Below, piece after piece: positions 17,210 through 25,782 of a stretch of DNA of 64,000 bases. A program made the position numbers and the translations under genes. The first letter of the stretch is position 1. Every line of letters starts with the position of its first letter. The notes below the pieces were generated by a model. That model was not told the DNA's origin and ran no database searches. It worked only from the letters and a program-made list of their open reading frames with translations. This stretch comes from JALOLG01 sp963776935 (GTDB lineage Bacteria > Actinomycetota > Acidimicrobiia > Acidimicrobiales > Ilumatobacteraceae): the NCBI GenBank assembly GCA_963776935.1, contig CAVZOP010000010.1:1-64000 (forward strand), read 5' to 3'.

Positions 17210-18981
17210 CGGATCCGTGGTGGTTGCGCATCGCCCGCTCGGCGGCGGCGACGGCGATCCTGTCGATCGCCTTGTTCGTCGCCGCCATCGTCTACACCTC
17301 GACCGGTGGCTCGGCCAGGGAGCTGCTGGTCAAGGAATTGCTCGTCAACCTGATGCTGGTCCTCGGACTGCAAGTGTTCATGGGCAACACCGGCATCCTG
17401 TCGTTCGGGCACCTCGCGTTCGCGCAGATCGCCGCCTACGCCGTCGCCCTCTGCACGATCCCGGTGGCGACCAAGGCGCAGCAACTCCCCGATCTGCCGT
17501 TCGGGCTCGGCGACGTCCACCTCGGGCCACTTGGCGCGACGTTCATCGGTGTGCTCGCGGCGCTCGCCCTCGGGGCGTTCGTCGGCGTCGCGGTCGCGAG
17601 GACCGGCGGATTGGCGGCGGCGATGATCACACTCGCCGTGCTGTTCGTGGTCGACCAGGTCGTGAAGAACTGGCAGGAGCTCACGAAAGGTGCCGGCGGA
17701 CTGTCCGGGGTGCCGATCCTGACGGGCACGACGTGGCTGTGGCTGTCCGCCGCGCTGGCGATGTTCGTCGCCCACTGGTTCGGCGAGACCCGGGCCGGCC
17801 GGTTCGCGGTCGCGACACGCGAGGACGAGATCGCCGCGCCGTCGCTCGGCATCGGGATCTTCGGCGCCCGGCTGACGGCCTGGACCGTCAGCATCGCGGT
17901 GATCGGCCTGGCGGGATCACTCCGGGTGCAGACGATCGGCAGCACGAACCCGCGTCAGTACACGCTCGACGCGGCCGTGCTGGTGCTGGCGATGCTGGTC
18001 GTCGGCGGCATGCGAACGGTCACCGGGGCCGTGGCCGGCACCGTCATCGTCACCGTCGGCAACGAGATGTTCCGACAGCTCGGCGATCCGCAGCGTCTCG
18101 ACATCGAACGCTTCCCCGATCTGTTCCTCGGCGGCGCGCTGTTGCTGGTGATGCTGCTGCGTCCCGAAGGGCTGCTCGGTGACACCGACCTCGCCGGATG
18201 GTTGCGCCGCGTCACCCGCCGCCCGCGGCCGGTCCCGGAGCGCGTGGCGCCGGAACGGTCGGCGGCGCTCGTCGCGGAGGACGTCGAAGTGCGGTTCGGT
18301 GGCTTCACCGCCCTCGACGGCGCTGGGCTACGCGTCCAACCGGGCGAGGTGGTCGGCCTGATCGGACCCAACGGGGCCGGCAAGACGACGCTGTTCAACG
18401 TCGTCACCGGCCTCGTCGAATCCCAGTCAGGCGTCGTGCGCCTGGGCGATCACGACCTGTCGCGCAGCCACCCGCACGAGGTCGCCCGCGCCGGCCTCGC
18501 CCGCACGTTCCAGAACCTGCGCCTGTTCGAGAACCTGTCGGTGCGCGAGAACGTCACGATCGCCGCCCTCGCCGCCGGCCGCTATCGCCGCGGCGAGCCG
18601 CCGGTCGACGTCGACGGTCTGATCGCCGCCGCCGGGCTGGCGGAGTGGACCGACCGGCAGGCCCGCACGCTCGACTACGGCAACCAGCGGCGGCTCGAGC
18701 TCGCCCGCGCCGCGGCCCTCTCGCCGGAGTTCCTGCTGCTCGACGAACCGACGTCGGGCATGAGCGACGACGAGAGCGCGGCGATGGTGGTCCAGGTCCG
18801 CACGACGGCCGCATCGGTCGGCGCCGGAGTCCTCGTGATCGACCACGACCTGGCGTTCATCACCCGTATCAGCGACCACGTCGTCGTGCTGTCCGAAGGC
18901 GTGGTGATCGCCGAGGGCACCCCCGACGAAGTGCGCCGCAGCCCCGCCGTCGCCACCGCCTACCTCGGCACCCACGCCTGA
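17206..18981 (+). CDS. Fused LivM permease - LivG ATPase of the ABC importer
   Basis: One 591-residue protein carries two transporter subunits. Residues ~1-330 are a LivM permease (helices; FMGNTGILSFGHLAFAQIAAY, and TREDEIAAPSLGI as the coupling loop). A short Arg/Pro linker near 340-360 leads to a complete LivG ATPase: Walker A GPNGAGKTTLFN, FQNLRLFENLSVRENV, Walker B EFLLLDEPTSGM, IDHDLAFI with the H-loop His. LivM-LivG fusions are known in some actinobacteria and proteobacteria. With LivF and LivH this completes the importer K-F-H-(MG). The frame is continuous, with no sign of a lost stop. Confidence 0.9.
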   Translation: MTDPWWLRIARSAAATAILSIALFVAAIVYTSTGGSARELLVKELLVNLMLVLGLQVFMGNTGILSFGHLAFAQIAAYAVALCTIPVATKAQQLPDLPFGLGDVHLGPLGATFIGVLAALALGAFVGVAVARTGGLAAAMITLAVLFVVDQVVKNWQELTKGAGGLSGVPILTGTTWLWLSAALAMFVAHWFGETRAGRFAVATREDEIAAPSLGIGIFGARLTAWTVSIAVIGLAGSLRVQTIGSTNPRQYTLDAAVLVLAMLVVGGMRTVTGAVAGTVIVTVGNEMFRQLGDPQRLDIERFPDLFLGGALLLVMLLRPEGLLGDTDLAGWLRRVTRRPRPVPERVAPERSAALVAEDVEVRFGGFTALDGAGLRVQPGEVVGLIGPNGAGKTTLFNVVTGLVESQSGVVRLGDHDLSRSHPHEVARAGLARTFQNLRLFENLSVRENVTIAALAAGRYRRGEPPVDVDGLIAAAGLAEWTDRQARTLDYGNQRRLELARAAALSPEFLLLDEPTSGMSDDESAAMVVQVRTTAASVGAGVLVIDHDLAFITRISDHVVVLSEGVVIAEGTPDEVRRSPAVATAYLGTHA

Positions 18982-18992
18982 CCAAACCCTCC

Positions 18993-19041
18993 GTTCTGTC
19001 TGCTTCAGACTGCCCGTGGGCTCATCTGAGGCAGACAGAAC
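18993..19041. repeat. Dispersed hairpin repeat, copy 1 (probable terminator)
   Basis: Inverted repeat GTTCTGTCTGCTTCAGA / TCTGAGGCAGACAGAAC (17 bp, one G-T mismatch) with an inner GCCC-GT-GGGC stem. It lies between the convergent livMG and GNAT genes. Near-identical copies are at 22624 and 60891; each sits just after the stop of a minus-strand gene. There is no U-tract. Confidence 0.7.
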
Positions 19042-19048
19042 GCGGGGT

Positions 19049-19510
19049 TTATGACACCCGATCCTCGCGCGACTCCGCCGACCGATCTTCGCTGTTGTCG
19101 AACCGCCAGGTCAGTGTGACCGATGGCTCCGGCGGATCGGCGCCGGTCGACGCGTACGTCGCCAGCGCGGCGACGTTGTCGGCCTCCGTGCCGACCCACA
19201 TGCCGTAGCAACCGGCGTCGATCGCGATTTCGGTGAGGGCGGTGACGAGCGCCTTGGCGACACCCTGCCGCCGAAACGGCTCGTCGACGGCGAGCTCGTA
19301 CAGGAACATCTCGGTGCCCTTGTCGGGGTGGGTGGTCTCGACGCCACTGACGAAGCCGGCCACTACGTCGTCGACGTAGGCGAGGAGCAGGTGGTGACCG
19401 GGCTCGGCGAGGAACTTCGACGTCCACCCCCGATCCGGTGGCGCATCGAACAACGCCGCCGCATCGAGCACCAACTGCTCGTCGCCGGACCGCACGCGAA
19501 CGATCCGCAT
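19049..19510 (-). CDS. GNAT-family N-acetyltransferase (AAC(3)-I-like)
   Basis: A 153-residue acetyl-CoA-dependent acetyltransferase. The acetyl-CoA-binding motif A is ELAVDEPFRRQGVAKALVTAL (R-R-x-G-x-A). The preceding FVSGVETTHPDKGTEMFLY and the overall length recall the AAC(3)-I aminoglycoside acetyltransferase group. Whether it modifies a drug or a cell metabolite cannot be told. ATG 19510 is six bases from a TACGGT -10 (minus strand), a leaderless start. Confidence 0.75.
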   Translation of the reverse strand: MRIVRVRSGDEQLVLDAAALFDAPPDRGWTSKFLAEPGHHLLLAYVDDVVAGFVSGVETTHPDKGTEMFLYELAVDEPFRRQGVAKALVTALTEIAIDAGCYGMWVGTEADNVAALATYASTGADPPEPSVTLTWRFDNSEDRSAESREDRVS

Positions 19511-19543
19511 CCCACCACCGTAGGACCCGTCGCCCACCCCGAT

Positions 19544-19586
19544 CTCATGAAGTTTCGGCGTTCTCAGGGCGCCGAAACTTCATGAG
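19544..19586. terminator. Perfect 17-bp hairpin, probable terminator
   Basis: CTCATGAAGTTTCGGCG, a 9-base loop, then its exact complement. It lies 22 bases beyond the stop of the minus-strand gene ending at 19609 and upstream of the GNAT promoter. There is no poly-U tail. Confidence 0.6.
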
Positions 19587-19608
19587 TTGGGGATGGGTGG
19601 TGGAGTGG

Positions 19609-20370
19609 TCAGCCTTGGACGCCGATGGTCTGGATCTCGCGGACTTCGTAGGTGAGCGTCGCCGTCGGTCCGGCGATGGTGCCGAGGTCGCCCGACTCAC
19701 CGGTGCTGGCCTGCCAGGTGACATGCCAGGTGTGGGTCACGGTGATCGTGAACGGGTCGCTGCCGTACACGTCGGCGCCATGGGCGGAGTAGGTGTGGCC
19801 GCACGGTGCGGCCGCGTCACCCGCGGCGGGCGTCCACGCGACGCCCACCCCGTCGCACACGATGTCGTCCGCGCCATCGCCCGTCGACCAGGTGGTCGTC
19901 TCGACTGTGGCCGTGGCGGTCACCGACAACCCGGGGATCGCGGCCGTCACCGAGAGCGCTCCGGGGTCTTCCGTCGCCAGCCACGTCTCGACGTTGACGT
20001 AGCCGATCGTCGGCGGAGACAGGTTCGGCACCGGTGCGACGATCAGGCGTCGCTGCAGATCCGACAGCGCGATCGCGGCGATCGTGGTCGGGTCCTCGTC
20101 ACGGACCCACACGTATTGCAGGATCGTCCCGCACACCCGGAAGTACAGGTTGCGCCGCACCCCGTCGGGATCGACACCCACCGTCCCGACGTCGACCAGG
20201 TCGACTTCGCCGCTGTTCTCGGCCGCATGCCGCCACGGTGTGCACACCACCCCAGCCGGCGCCTGCACCCCACCACCCGGCACCCCGACCGCCCACGACG
20301 AGATGTACGTGTCGTTGCCGTTGTCCCCGGCACCTGCACCCGGACCGGGAGGGCCAGGCTGTCGCCTCAC
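19609..20370 (-). CDS. Secreted-type protein of unknown function with PKD-like region
   Basis: No enzyme family is recognised. The 253-residue sequence has a Gly/Pro-rich start, then NDTYISSWAVGVPGG, a beta-rich middle ending PPTIGYVNVETWLA, and a C-terminal TVETTTWSTGDG...CGHTY...ITVTHTWHVTW pattern that resembles PKD-type beta-sandwiches. I recall similar proteins annotated only as hypothetical (or misnamed ATP/GTP-binding) in actinobacteria, often secreted. No signal peptide is visible from GTG 20370, and a stop lies just upstream, so the N-terminus may be missing through another indel. It is paired with the lipoprotein gene upstream. Confidence 0.5.
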   Translation of the reverse strand: MRRQPGPPGPGAGAGDNGNDTYISSWAVGVPGGGVQAPAGVVCTPWRHAAENSGEVDLVDVGTVGVDPDGVRRNLYFRVCGTILQYVWVRDEDPTTIAAIALSDLQRRLIVAPVPNLSPPTIGYVNVETWLATEDPGALSVTAAIPGLSVTATATVETTTWSTGDGADDIVCDGVGVAWTPAAGDAAAPCGHTYSAHGADVYGSDPFTITVTHTWHVTWQASTGESGDLGTIAGPTATLTYEVREIQTIGVQG

Positions 20371-20458
20371 CTACAACAGGTTCGCCGCCATCGCTCCTGC
20401 GCCGACGCGGCCGTTGGCGATCGCCGAGGCGCAGAGGCCGCGACAAGGCGGCGGCGAT

Positions 20459-21143
20459 CTACGGCTCGGGTGGACATACGTTTGTCTCGCTGCCTTCGTC
20501 CAGGCGGTCGTGAGCCTTCCAGTCGCCAACGCGTCGTCGTCGAGTAGCTGAGACGGTCGAGTCTGCTCCGCTGGCCGGGGTGTTGTTGACAAGCGTGGCC
20601 GGGTTGTCAGGACCGACCGGACGGCTTGGGTCGACCGGTGGCCCGTACAGGACGCGCCGTCAGACCACCAACACGACACCACCTCGGCCGTCGTGCCGTC
20701 GGCACCGACCGTGATCGACTCGATGACGAAGTAGCCGGGATCCTCGTCACCGACGTACCGCCCCGATCGGCGAGTGCCTGCATCGTGTCTGTCATCGCAA
20801 TCGCCGATTCGCTCCCGGCCACTAGCCACGACGTGTCGCAGTTCAGCGGTGCGCGAAGGCATGCCCAGTAGCCGTCATAGATGAGCTGGTAGTCGGCGGC
20901 GATCTGTTCCTCGACCGTCGGTGGCGCGACCGTCGTGGTCGTGCTCGTCGTCGACGTCGTGGTGGTCGCCGGCGCTGACGTGGTCGGTGGATCGGTCGGG
21001 TCGGTGACGGCGACGGGGTCGGTGGTCGACGCAACCGGCGTCGACACCGAGACATCCGTGGTCGAACTGTCGGACGCGTCGTCGTCGCTACACGCACCGA
21101 GGGCTACGACGAGCACCAAGGCAGCCAGCGTCGGCTTGTGCAT
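20459..21143 (-). pseudogene. Hypothetical lipoprotein, two frameshifts
   Basis: The signal MHKPTLAALVLVVALGAC has a clear lipobox (GAC), followed by a Thr/Ser/Pro linker and a domain starting PTVEEQIAADYQLIYDGYWACLR. The frame then changes near 20745 (to GDEDPGYFVIESITV) and again near 20650 (to GPPVDPSRPVG). It ends ETNVCPPEP at a stop at 20459. Spliced, it is a ~225-residue extracellular lipoprotein with conserved Cys and Trp; no function is known. The two indels leave every segment readable, which suggests sequence error. Confidence 0.5.
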
Positions 21144-21255
21144 TCGTCACCTCCTGCCCCCTGTGCGCGACCAGATCGTAGAAGAGGAAACGAGGGCCAC
21201 GCGCCCGGCCGCCCGCCGCCGCACGTCGAGTCGTTCCGGAGCGAGTCGATCCAGG

Positions 21256-22569
21256 TCAGTAGTAGGGCAGGTACGCCTCGAGCTCCCAAGCGGCGATCGT
21301 CTCGGGGTCCCACTTCTCGCCGGCCGCCTCCCAGCGTCCGAGCTCGTAGCGGCGCAGCGCGAGGTGGGCCCGCACCAGCTCGGAGCCCATCGCCTCAACC
21401 ATCGCCGCGTCGGCTTCGAGGGCATCGAGCGCCTCGGCGAGCGTGTGCGGCGTGTGGCGGTCGGTGTTCGGCTCGCTGTCGCCGTCGCCCGCCTGCGGTT
21501 CCGGGCAGGCGAGCTCGCCGGCGACACCGAGCAGGGCGGCGTTGAGCATCGCCGCACCGGCGAGGTACGGGTTGCCCGTGCCGCACGGCATCCGGTTCTC
21601 GATCCGGGTCGCGCCACCCCGCTCGCCCGGCACGCGGTAGGTGCTGCTGCGGTTGTCGAGGCCCCAGTTCGCCCAGTACCCGGCGATCAGCCCTGGTTGC
21701 AGGCGCTTGTAGCTGTTGACGAGCGGGGCCGACCAACCGGCGATGGCGTCGTGGTGCTCGATCAGGCCGGCGATGCTGTGGCGGGCGAGGTTGCTGAGCC
21801 CGTGTGGATCCGCCGTGTCGAAGTAGGCGTTCGGACCGCCACCGATGGGCGCCACCGACAGGTTCACGTGGAGGCCGCTGCCGACGATCGTCGCATCCGG
21901 CCGCCCCATGAAACTGGCGCGGTACCCGCGCCCGGCGGCGACTTCGCGGACCATCTCACGGCAGAGGAACGCCCGGTCGGTGGCGTCGAGCGCCGGCCCG
22001 TAACGCAGGTTGATCTCCATCTGACCGGGGCTGAACTCGGCCATCACTCCCTCGAGCCCGAGGTCCATCACCTCGACGAGGTCGTAGTACGTGATCAGCA
22101 GACCGGTCGGGTCGCTGAACGGCCCGGTGCCGTACACCCGGTGCGCGGGACCGCCGGCCGGCCGCCACCCCCCCGGCGCATCGGCGTCGGCCGTGAACAC
22201 GTAGAACTCGAGCTCGTAGCCGAGGTGCGGCTCGAACCCGATCGCCCGCCACGCGTCGGTGGCCCGGACGAGCGCGTTCCGCGGGCAGATCGCGACGGGT
22301 GCGTCACCGAACGAGAGTGATGCGACGGCGACGTCGGTGTCGGGCTCCCAACCCGGCCGGCGGGTCGCCGGGACCGCGGTCGCGTTCATGTCGGGGTACC
22401 CGACGTCGCCGCTGTATCCATCGACCGGCTGGATCGCCCCGTCGATCCCCATCACCAACGTCGTGATGGCGTGATGGGTGTGCTCGTCGATGCGGTGCTC
22501 CGGGATGTACCGCCCGTGCGACAACCCGTTCAGGTCGCACCACAACGTCCGCACACGCCGATTCCCCAT
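21256..22569 (-). CDS. Glutamine synthetase-like gamma-glutamyl ligase (PuuA/TdnQ-like)
   Basis: A 437-residue member of the glutamine synthetase family. Seen: WCDLNGLSHGRYIP in the N-terminal domain, GYELEFYVF (metal Glu), VMAEFSPGQMEINLRYG, GSGLHVNLS, NSYKRLQPG and the adenine/metal segment RIENRMPCGTGNPYLAGAAML. Divergence from housekeeping GlnA and the neighbours point to an enzyme that ligates glutamate to an amine, as PuuA (polyamines) and TdnQ/AtdA1 (aniline) do. It is last in an operon with a gamma-glutamyl hydrolase and a ring-cleavage dioxygenase, but has its own leaderless TACCGT promoter (22578-22583) and an operator-like site at 22602. Confidence 0.8.
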   Translation of the reverse strand: MGNRRVRTLWCDLNGLSHGRYIPEHRIDEHTHHAITTLVMGIDGAIQPVDGYSGDVGYPDMNATAVPATRRPGWEPDTDVAVASLSFGDAPVAICPRNALVRATDAWRAIGFEPHLGYELEFYVFTADADAPGGWRPAGGPAHRVYGTGPFSDPTGLLITYYDLVEVMDLGLEGVMAEFSPGQMEINLRYGPALDATDRAFLCREMVREVAAGRGYRASFMGRPDATIVGSGLHVNLSVAPIGGGPNAYFDTADPHGLSNLARHSIAGLIEHHDAIAGWSAPLVNSYKRLQPGLIAGYWANWGLDNRSSTYRVPGERGGATRIENRMPCGTGNPYLAGAAMLNAALLGVAGELACPEPQAGDGDSEPNTDRHTPHTLAEALDALEADAAMVEAMGSELVRAHLALRRYELGRWEAAGEKWDPETIAAWELEAYLPYY

Positions 22570-22601
22570 GGCCGCGCACGGTAGCAGCCGCCGCCTCCCC
22601 G

Positions 22602-22621
22602 ATCCTTCGGCCCCAAACGAC
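22602..22621 (-). promoter_or_regulatory. Operator-like palindrome upstream of the GS-like gene
   Basis: ATCCTTCGGCCCCAAACGAC matches 17 of 20 positions of the palindrome seen upstream of the other four genes (core TTCGGCCCCAAAC). It ends 19 bases upstream of the TACCGT -10, over the -35 region. This is the weakest of the five sites. Confidence 0.4.
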
Positions 22622-22623
22622 CC

Positions 22624-22672
22624 GAACTGTCTGCTTCAAACGGGCCGACGGGCAATCTGAGGCAGACAGAAC
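22624..22672. repeat. Dispersed hairpin repeat, copy 2 (probable terminator)
   Basis: CTGTCTGCTTCA... and ...TCTGAGGCAGACAG pair around a loop with GGGCCGACGGGC. It has the same sequence family and the same flanking ACGGGGGTTGG tail as copy 3. It begins 15 bases after the stop of the NicX-like gene (minus strand). Confidence 0.65.
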
Positions 22673-22686
22673 GGGGGTTGGAGGGG

Positions 22687-23718
22687 TTAGAGGGGGTGGA
22701 GGGTGCCGTTGGTGACTACGGGGGTGTTGTCGAGGGTGATGGTGCAGTGGCGCATCGGGAGGTCGAAGTGGCCGACGGCGAAGCGGCCGGCGATCTCGTT
22801 GGCGCCCGTCGAGTAGAGGAAGTTGCCGGCGAAGGCGCGCAGCTCGGTGCCGTTGGTGTCGGCCTTGTCGTACATCGCCAGCGACTCCCACCGGCAGGCC
22901 TCGTTGAGTCCCCATCCGACGTGGCTGACGGCGTAGGCGTCGGCCTCGCCCCACGCCGCGAGGTACGACTCGAACAGCTCGGCGTCGAGGCCGTCGCCGT
23001 CGATCGACTCGATGCGGTCGTCGACGACCACGCAGCGGATCGGTGTGCGCACGTACTCCTTGAACGTCAGGTTGATGTCGCCGGGTGCGAGCACGAGCGT
23101 GCCGTTCACCGAGCCGGCGGCGGGGAAGGCGAGCACGAGCCCACCCGGCCAGTGGGCGATGTCGCCACGATCGGTGACCGTGCCGTCGGACCCGGCGCAC
23201 GTCGCCCCCGCGAGCGAGATCGTCAGGTCGGTGCCGGCGGGTGACGTGACGCGCATGGTGCTCGCCGCCCGCAACCGGGCGAGGTGGGCCCGCACCCGGT
23301 CGGCGAGGCCCTTGTCGGCGGCGACCCGCTCGAACACCTCGGGGTGCTCGTTCGAGATCATCAGCACGCGCGCCCCGTCGGCGAGGATCGCCCCCAACTC
23401 GGGGGCGTGGAGCAGTCCTTCAACGGTGCAGTCGACGACGAACCCGGCGCTCGCGCACGCCGCGATCGCGGCCCGGTGTCCGGCCACCGCGTGCGAGGCG
23501 CCCGTCGACCGCACGGGCACTGGTGTGGCAGCGGTCGGCGTCGGGACCTCGACCACCGCCGGGTGCGCGCCGAGCTGGGTCAGCGCCGCGACCGACGTGT
23601 CGACGAGCTGGCGACGGCTCGCCCGTTCGCACAGCACGACCGCGACCTCGCCGGGCGTGACGGCGCACGCCACGAACTGCTCGGCGAACGTGGCGACGAG
23701 GCGCATGTCTGGCATCAT
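22687..23718 (-). CDS. NicX-like extradiol ring-cleavage dioxygenase (M29-like fold)
   Basis: A 343-residue protein similar to NicX, the Fe(II) 2,5-dihydroxypyridine 5,6-dioxygenase, which shares its fold with M29 aminopeptidases. The C-terminal half aligns by eye: GDIAHWPGGL, GTLVLAPGDINLTFKEY, YAVSHVGWGLN, LRAFAGNFLYSTG, GHFDLPMRHC. The iron ligands known for NicX (His265, His318, Asp320) correspond to His266, His317 and Asp319 here. It should cleave an N-heterocyclic or aromatic ring; an aminopeptidase T role is the alternative. The ATG overlaps the stop of the upstream acyl-CoA-dehydrogenase-like gene, so the two are coupled. Confidence 0.75.
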   Translation of the reverse strand: MMPDMRLVATFAEQFVACAVTPGEVAVVLCERASRRQLVDTSVAALTQLGAHPAVVEVPTPTAATPVPVRSTGASHAVAGHRAAIAACASAGFVVDCTVEGLLHAPELGAILADGARVLMISNEHPEVFERVAADKGLADRVRAHLARLRAASTMRVTSPAGTDLTISLAGATCAGSDGTVTDRGDIAHWPGGLVLAFPAAGSVNGTLVLAPGDINLTFKEYVRTPIRCVVVDDRIESIDGDGLDAELFESYLAAWGEADAYAVSHVGWGLNEACRWESLAMYDKADTNGTELRAFAGNFLYSTGANEIAGRFAVGHFDLPMRHCTITLDNTPVVTNGTLHPL

Positions 23719-24879
23719 GCCGGCGGTCCGTCGGCGACGAGGCCGAACCGGCCGAGCCGTTCGAGGCAGGTCTCGACGCTCCACGGCAGCATCGTGGCGC
23801 CGCACCGCGCGTCGCGGTAGAGCCGTTCGAGCGGCTCGGGCTTGAGCAGCGACCGACCCCCGCCGACGCGCATCGCCAACGACGCCATCTCGGCCGCGCC
23901 GTCCATCACCGTCACCATCGCCGCCCACGCACGCCGGAGCTGCTCCGGTGACGGATCGACGCCCGCCTCGTCGACGGCCGCATGTTGGAGGGCGCGGGCC
24001 TGCTCGTAGCGGAGCTGCAGCTCGGCCCATCCCTGCTGCTTGATCGGATGGTCGGCCCGGCCCGACCGCAAGAGGTACGCCTGCGTCTCGTCGAGCACGC
24101 CGCGCTGCAACCCGAGGTAGCTGAACGACAGCGTGATGAAGAAGTGCGGCCAGCGGGCGGCGGCCTGGTCGAAGCCGCCCGGCGGCAGCCATTCGTGCTC
24201 GCTCGGCACGAAGACCCGATCGAACACCAACGTGCGACTCAGGGTCGCCCGCATACCGACGGGATCCCACTCCCCCACGATGCTCACACCGTCGCCGGCG
24301 GCGGGAAGGCCGAGGAACCTGACGCGCTCGTCACCGGGCACCAAGGCGATGATGTTGTGGATCTGGGCGGCCTCCGACAGCGAGGCGAAGATCTTGCGGC
24401 CGGTGACGAGGTAGCCCGCCGTCGACCGGCTCGGCGCGGGTGCCGATGCCCTCGGTCGCACCGGGTGCGTTGCCCTCGCTGAACGGCTGGGAGTGCAGCG
24501 TCCCGCCGTCGACGACGCCGCCGTACAAGACCCGCCGCCGGGAGTCGAGCGCGGCGAGCTCCTCGGTGCTCCACGTCAGGTCGTCGGCGATCTGGCCGGC
24601 GAGGAGCATCGTGACGCAGTGCATGTTGTACGCCAACGCCGTCGCCGGTGCGTGGCGGCCGAGCTCGTTGGCCACTCGGCAGTAGTCGGCGAAGCTGGCC
24701 CCGAGGCCGCCCCATCGCTGGGGGATGCACAGGGCGAGGAAGCCGGCCTCGCGCAGGTCGGCGAAGTCGTCGTACGGGAAGCTCGCTTCGCGGTCGTGTC
24801 GTTCGGCGCGCTTGGCGAACACGGCGCCGAGCTCGGCGGCGGTGGCGACGAGCGCGCGGCGGTCGGCGGGGCTGCTCAA
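23715..24879 (-). CDS. Acyl-CoA dehydrogenase-fold flavoprotein (one frameshift)
   Basis: FAD-dependent protein of the acyl-CoA dehydrogenase superfamily, ~388 residues once the frame is repaired. The N-terminal helical domain reads FADLREAGFLALCIPQRWGGLGASF. The middle beta domain resumes in another frame at GYLVTGRKIFASLSEAAQIHN after one extra G in a G-run near 24416. The C-terminal helical domain is intact (DHPIKQQGWAELQLRYEQARAL; VGGGRSLLKPEPLERLYRD). The catalytic Glu of true dehydrogenases is not obvious, so a flavin monooxygenase of the HsaA/DszC type is possible. It starts at TTG 24879, overlapping the hydrolase stop. Confidence 0.75.
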
Positions 24880-25607
24880 CGGATCATCTCGTGGACGAAG
24901 TGGTCGAACAGCACGTGGTCGCCCTCACCGTTGATCTTCTCCGGGTGCCACTGGACGGCGAGGACGCGGCGCGAACGGTCCTCGGGCTCGATCGCCTCGA
25001 CCACGCCGTCGGGCGCCCAGGCGACCGCTCGGTAACCGGGCGCCAGCCGGTCGATCGCCTGATGGTGGATCGAGTTCACGACGCGTTCGACCTCTCCCCC
25101 GTACGCCTTGGCGAGTCGGCTGTCGGCATCGACCACGATCGGGTGTCGCAACCCCATCACCTCGGCCGGCTCGTCGCTGATCGGCGGGTGTGACGTGTCG
25201 GGGGCGGTCATGTCCTGGTGGAGGGTTCCGCCCATCGCGACGTTGAGCACCTGGCAGCCGCGGCAGATCGCGAACAACGGGATGTCGAGCTCGAGGGCGG
25301 CTCTGGCGAAGGCCTGGTCGCTCGAGTCGGCGCTCGCCGACACGCCCTTGTTGACACCGAGGTCGGCCTGGCCGTAGACGGTCGGATCGACGTCGTCGCC
25401 GCCGACGAGGATCAGGCCGTCGAAGCCTTCCAGCACGCGCCTCGCATCGGCGGGATCGTGGTGTGGGAGCAGGACCGGCAACCCGCCGGCGTCGATGACG
25501 GACTGCGGATACTCGGCGCCCAGCGTGTAGAGGTCGGTGCGGGGGTCGAGAAAGGTGGGCATCGTCCGCCGCCACGTCGTCATCGCGATGCGCGGCTTGC
25601 TCGCCAT
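24876..25607 (-). CDS. Gamma-glutamyl hydrolase, class I amidotransferase fold (PuuD/TdnT-like, peptidase C26)
   Basis: A 243-residue peptidase C26 protein. Seen: GLPVLLPHHDP, LILVGGDDVDPTVYG, the nucleophile AICRGCQVLNV (Cys115) and the catalytic-His segment VQWHPEK. PuuD removes glutamate from gamma-glutamyl-GABA; TdnT-like proteins accompany GS-like ligases in aniline clusters. First gene of the operon: ATG 25607 lies six bases after TACGCT (leaderless), with a perfect palindrome directly upstream. Pairing with the GS-like ligase at 21256 suggests a cycle in which a substrate is tagged with glutamate and later released. Confidence 0.82.
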   Translation of the reverse strand: MASKPRIAMTTWRRTMPTFLDPRTDLYTLGAEYPQSVIDAGGLPVLLPHHDPADARRVLEGFDGLILVGGDDVDPTVYGQADLGVNKGVSASADSSDQAFARAALELDIPLFAICRGCQVLNVAMGGTLHQDMTAPDTSHPPISDEPAEVMGLRHPIVVDADSRLAKAYGGEVERVVNSIHHQAIDRLAPGYRAVAWAPDGVVEAIEPEDRSRRVLAVQWHPEKINGEGDHVLFDHFVHEMIR

Positions 25608-25629
25608 ACGCCCAGCGTAGTGCAGCCAT

Positions 25630-25653
25630 CGTTCGTTCGGCCCCGAACGAACG
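25630..25653 (-). promoter_or_regulatory. Perfect operator palindrome of the gamma-glutamyl hydrolase operon
   Basis: Two 11-base arms, CGTTCGTTCGG and CCGAACGAACG, flank CC; the inner core GTTCGGCCCCGAAC matches the site at 43740. It lies 10 bases upstream of the -10 TACGCT (25619-25614, minus strand), covering the -35 position. Confidence 0.6.
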
Positions 25654-25782
25654 CGTCTGCCCTCGCCCGTCGACCACGCGGTTTCTCGAAAAAGTTTCGC
25701 GTTGGCTGTCGATCGCGTCGATGTCCGTTCGTTGTGTTCCTGAAGGCCGATCACGGGCCCACCACAGCAAGGGAGCACAGCC

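Noticed and set aside
20370..20458. A separate small gene between the lipoprotein and the PKD-like protein
   Set aside because: No frame with a start, ribosome site or leaderless -10 fits; it is more likely the lost or frameshifted N-terminus of the 19609-20370 gene.
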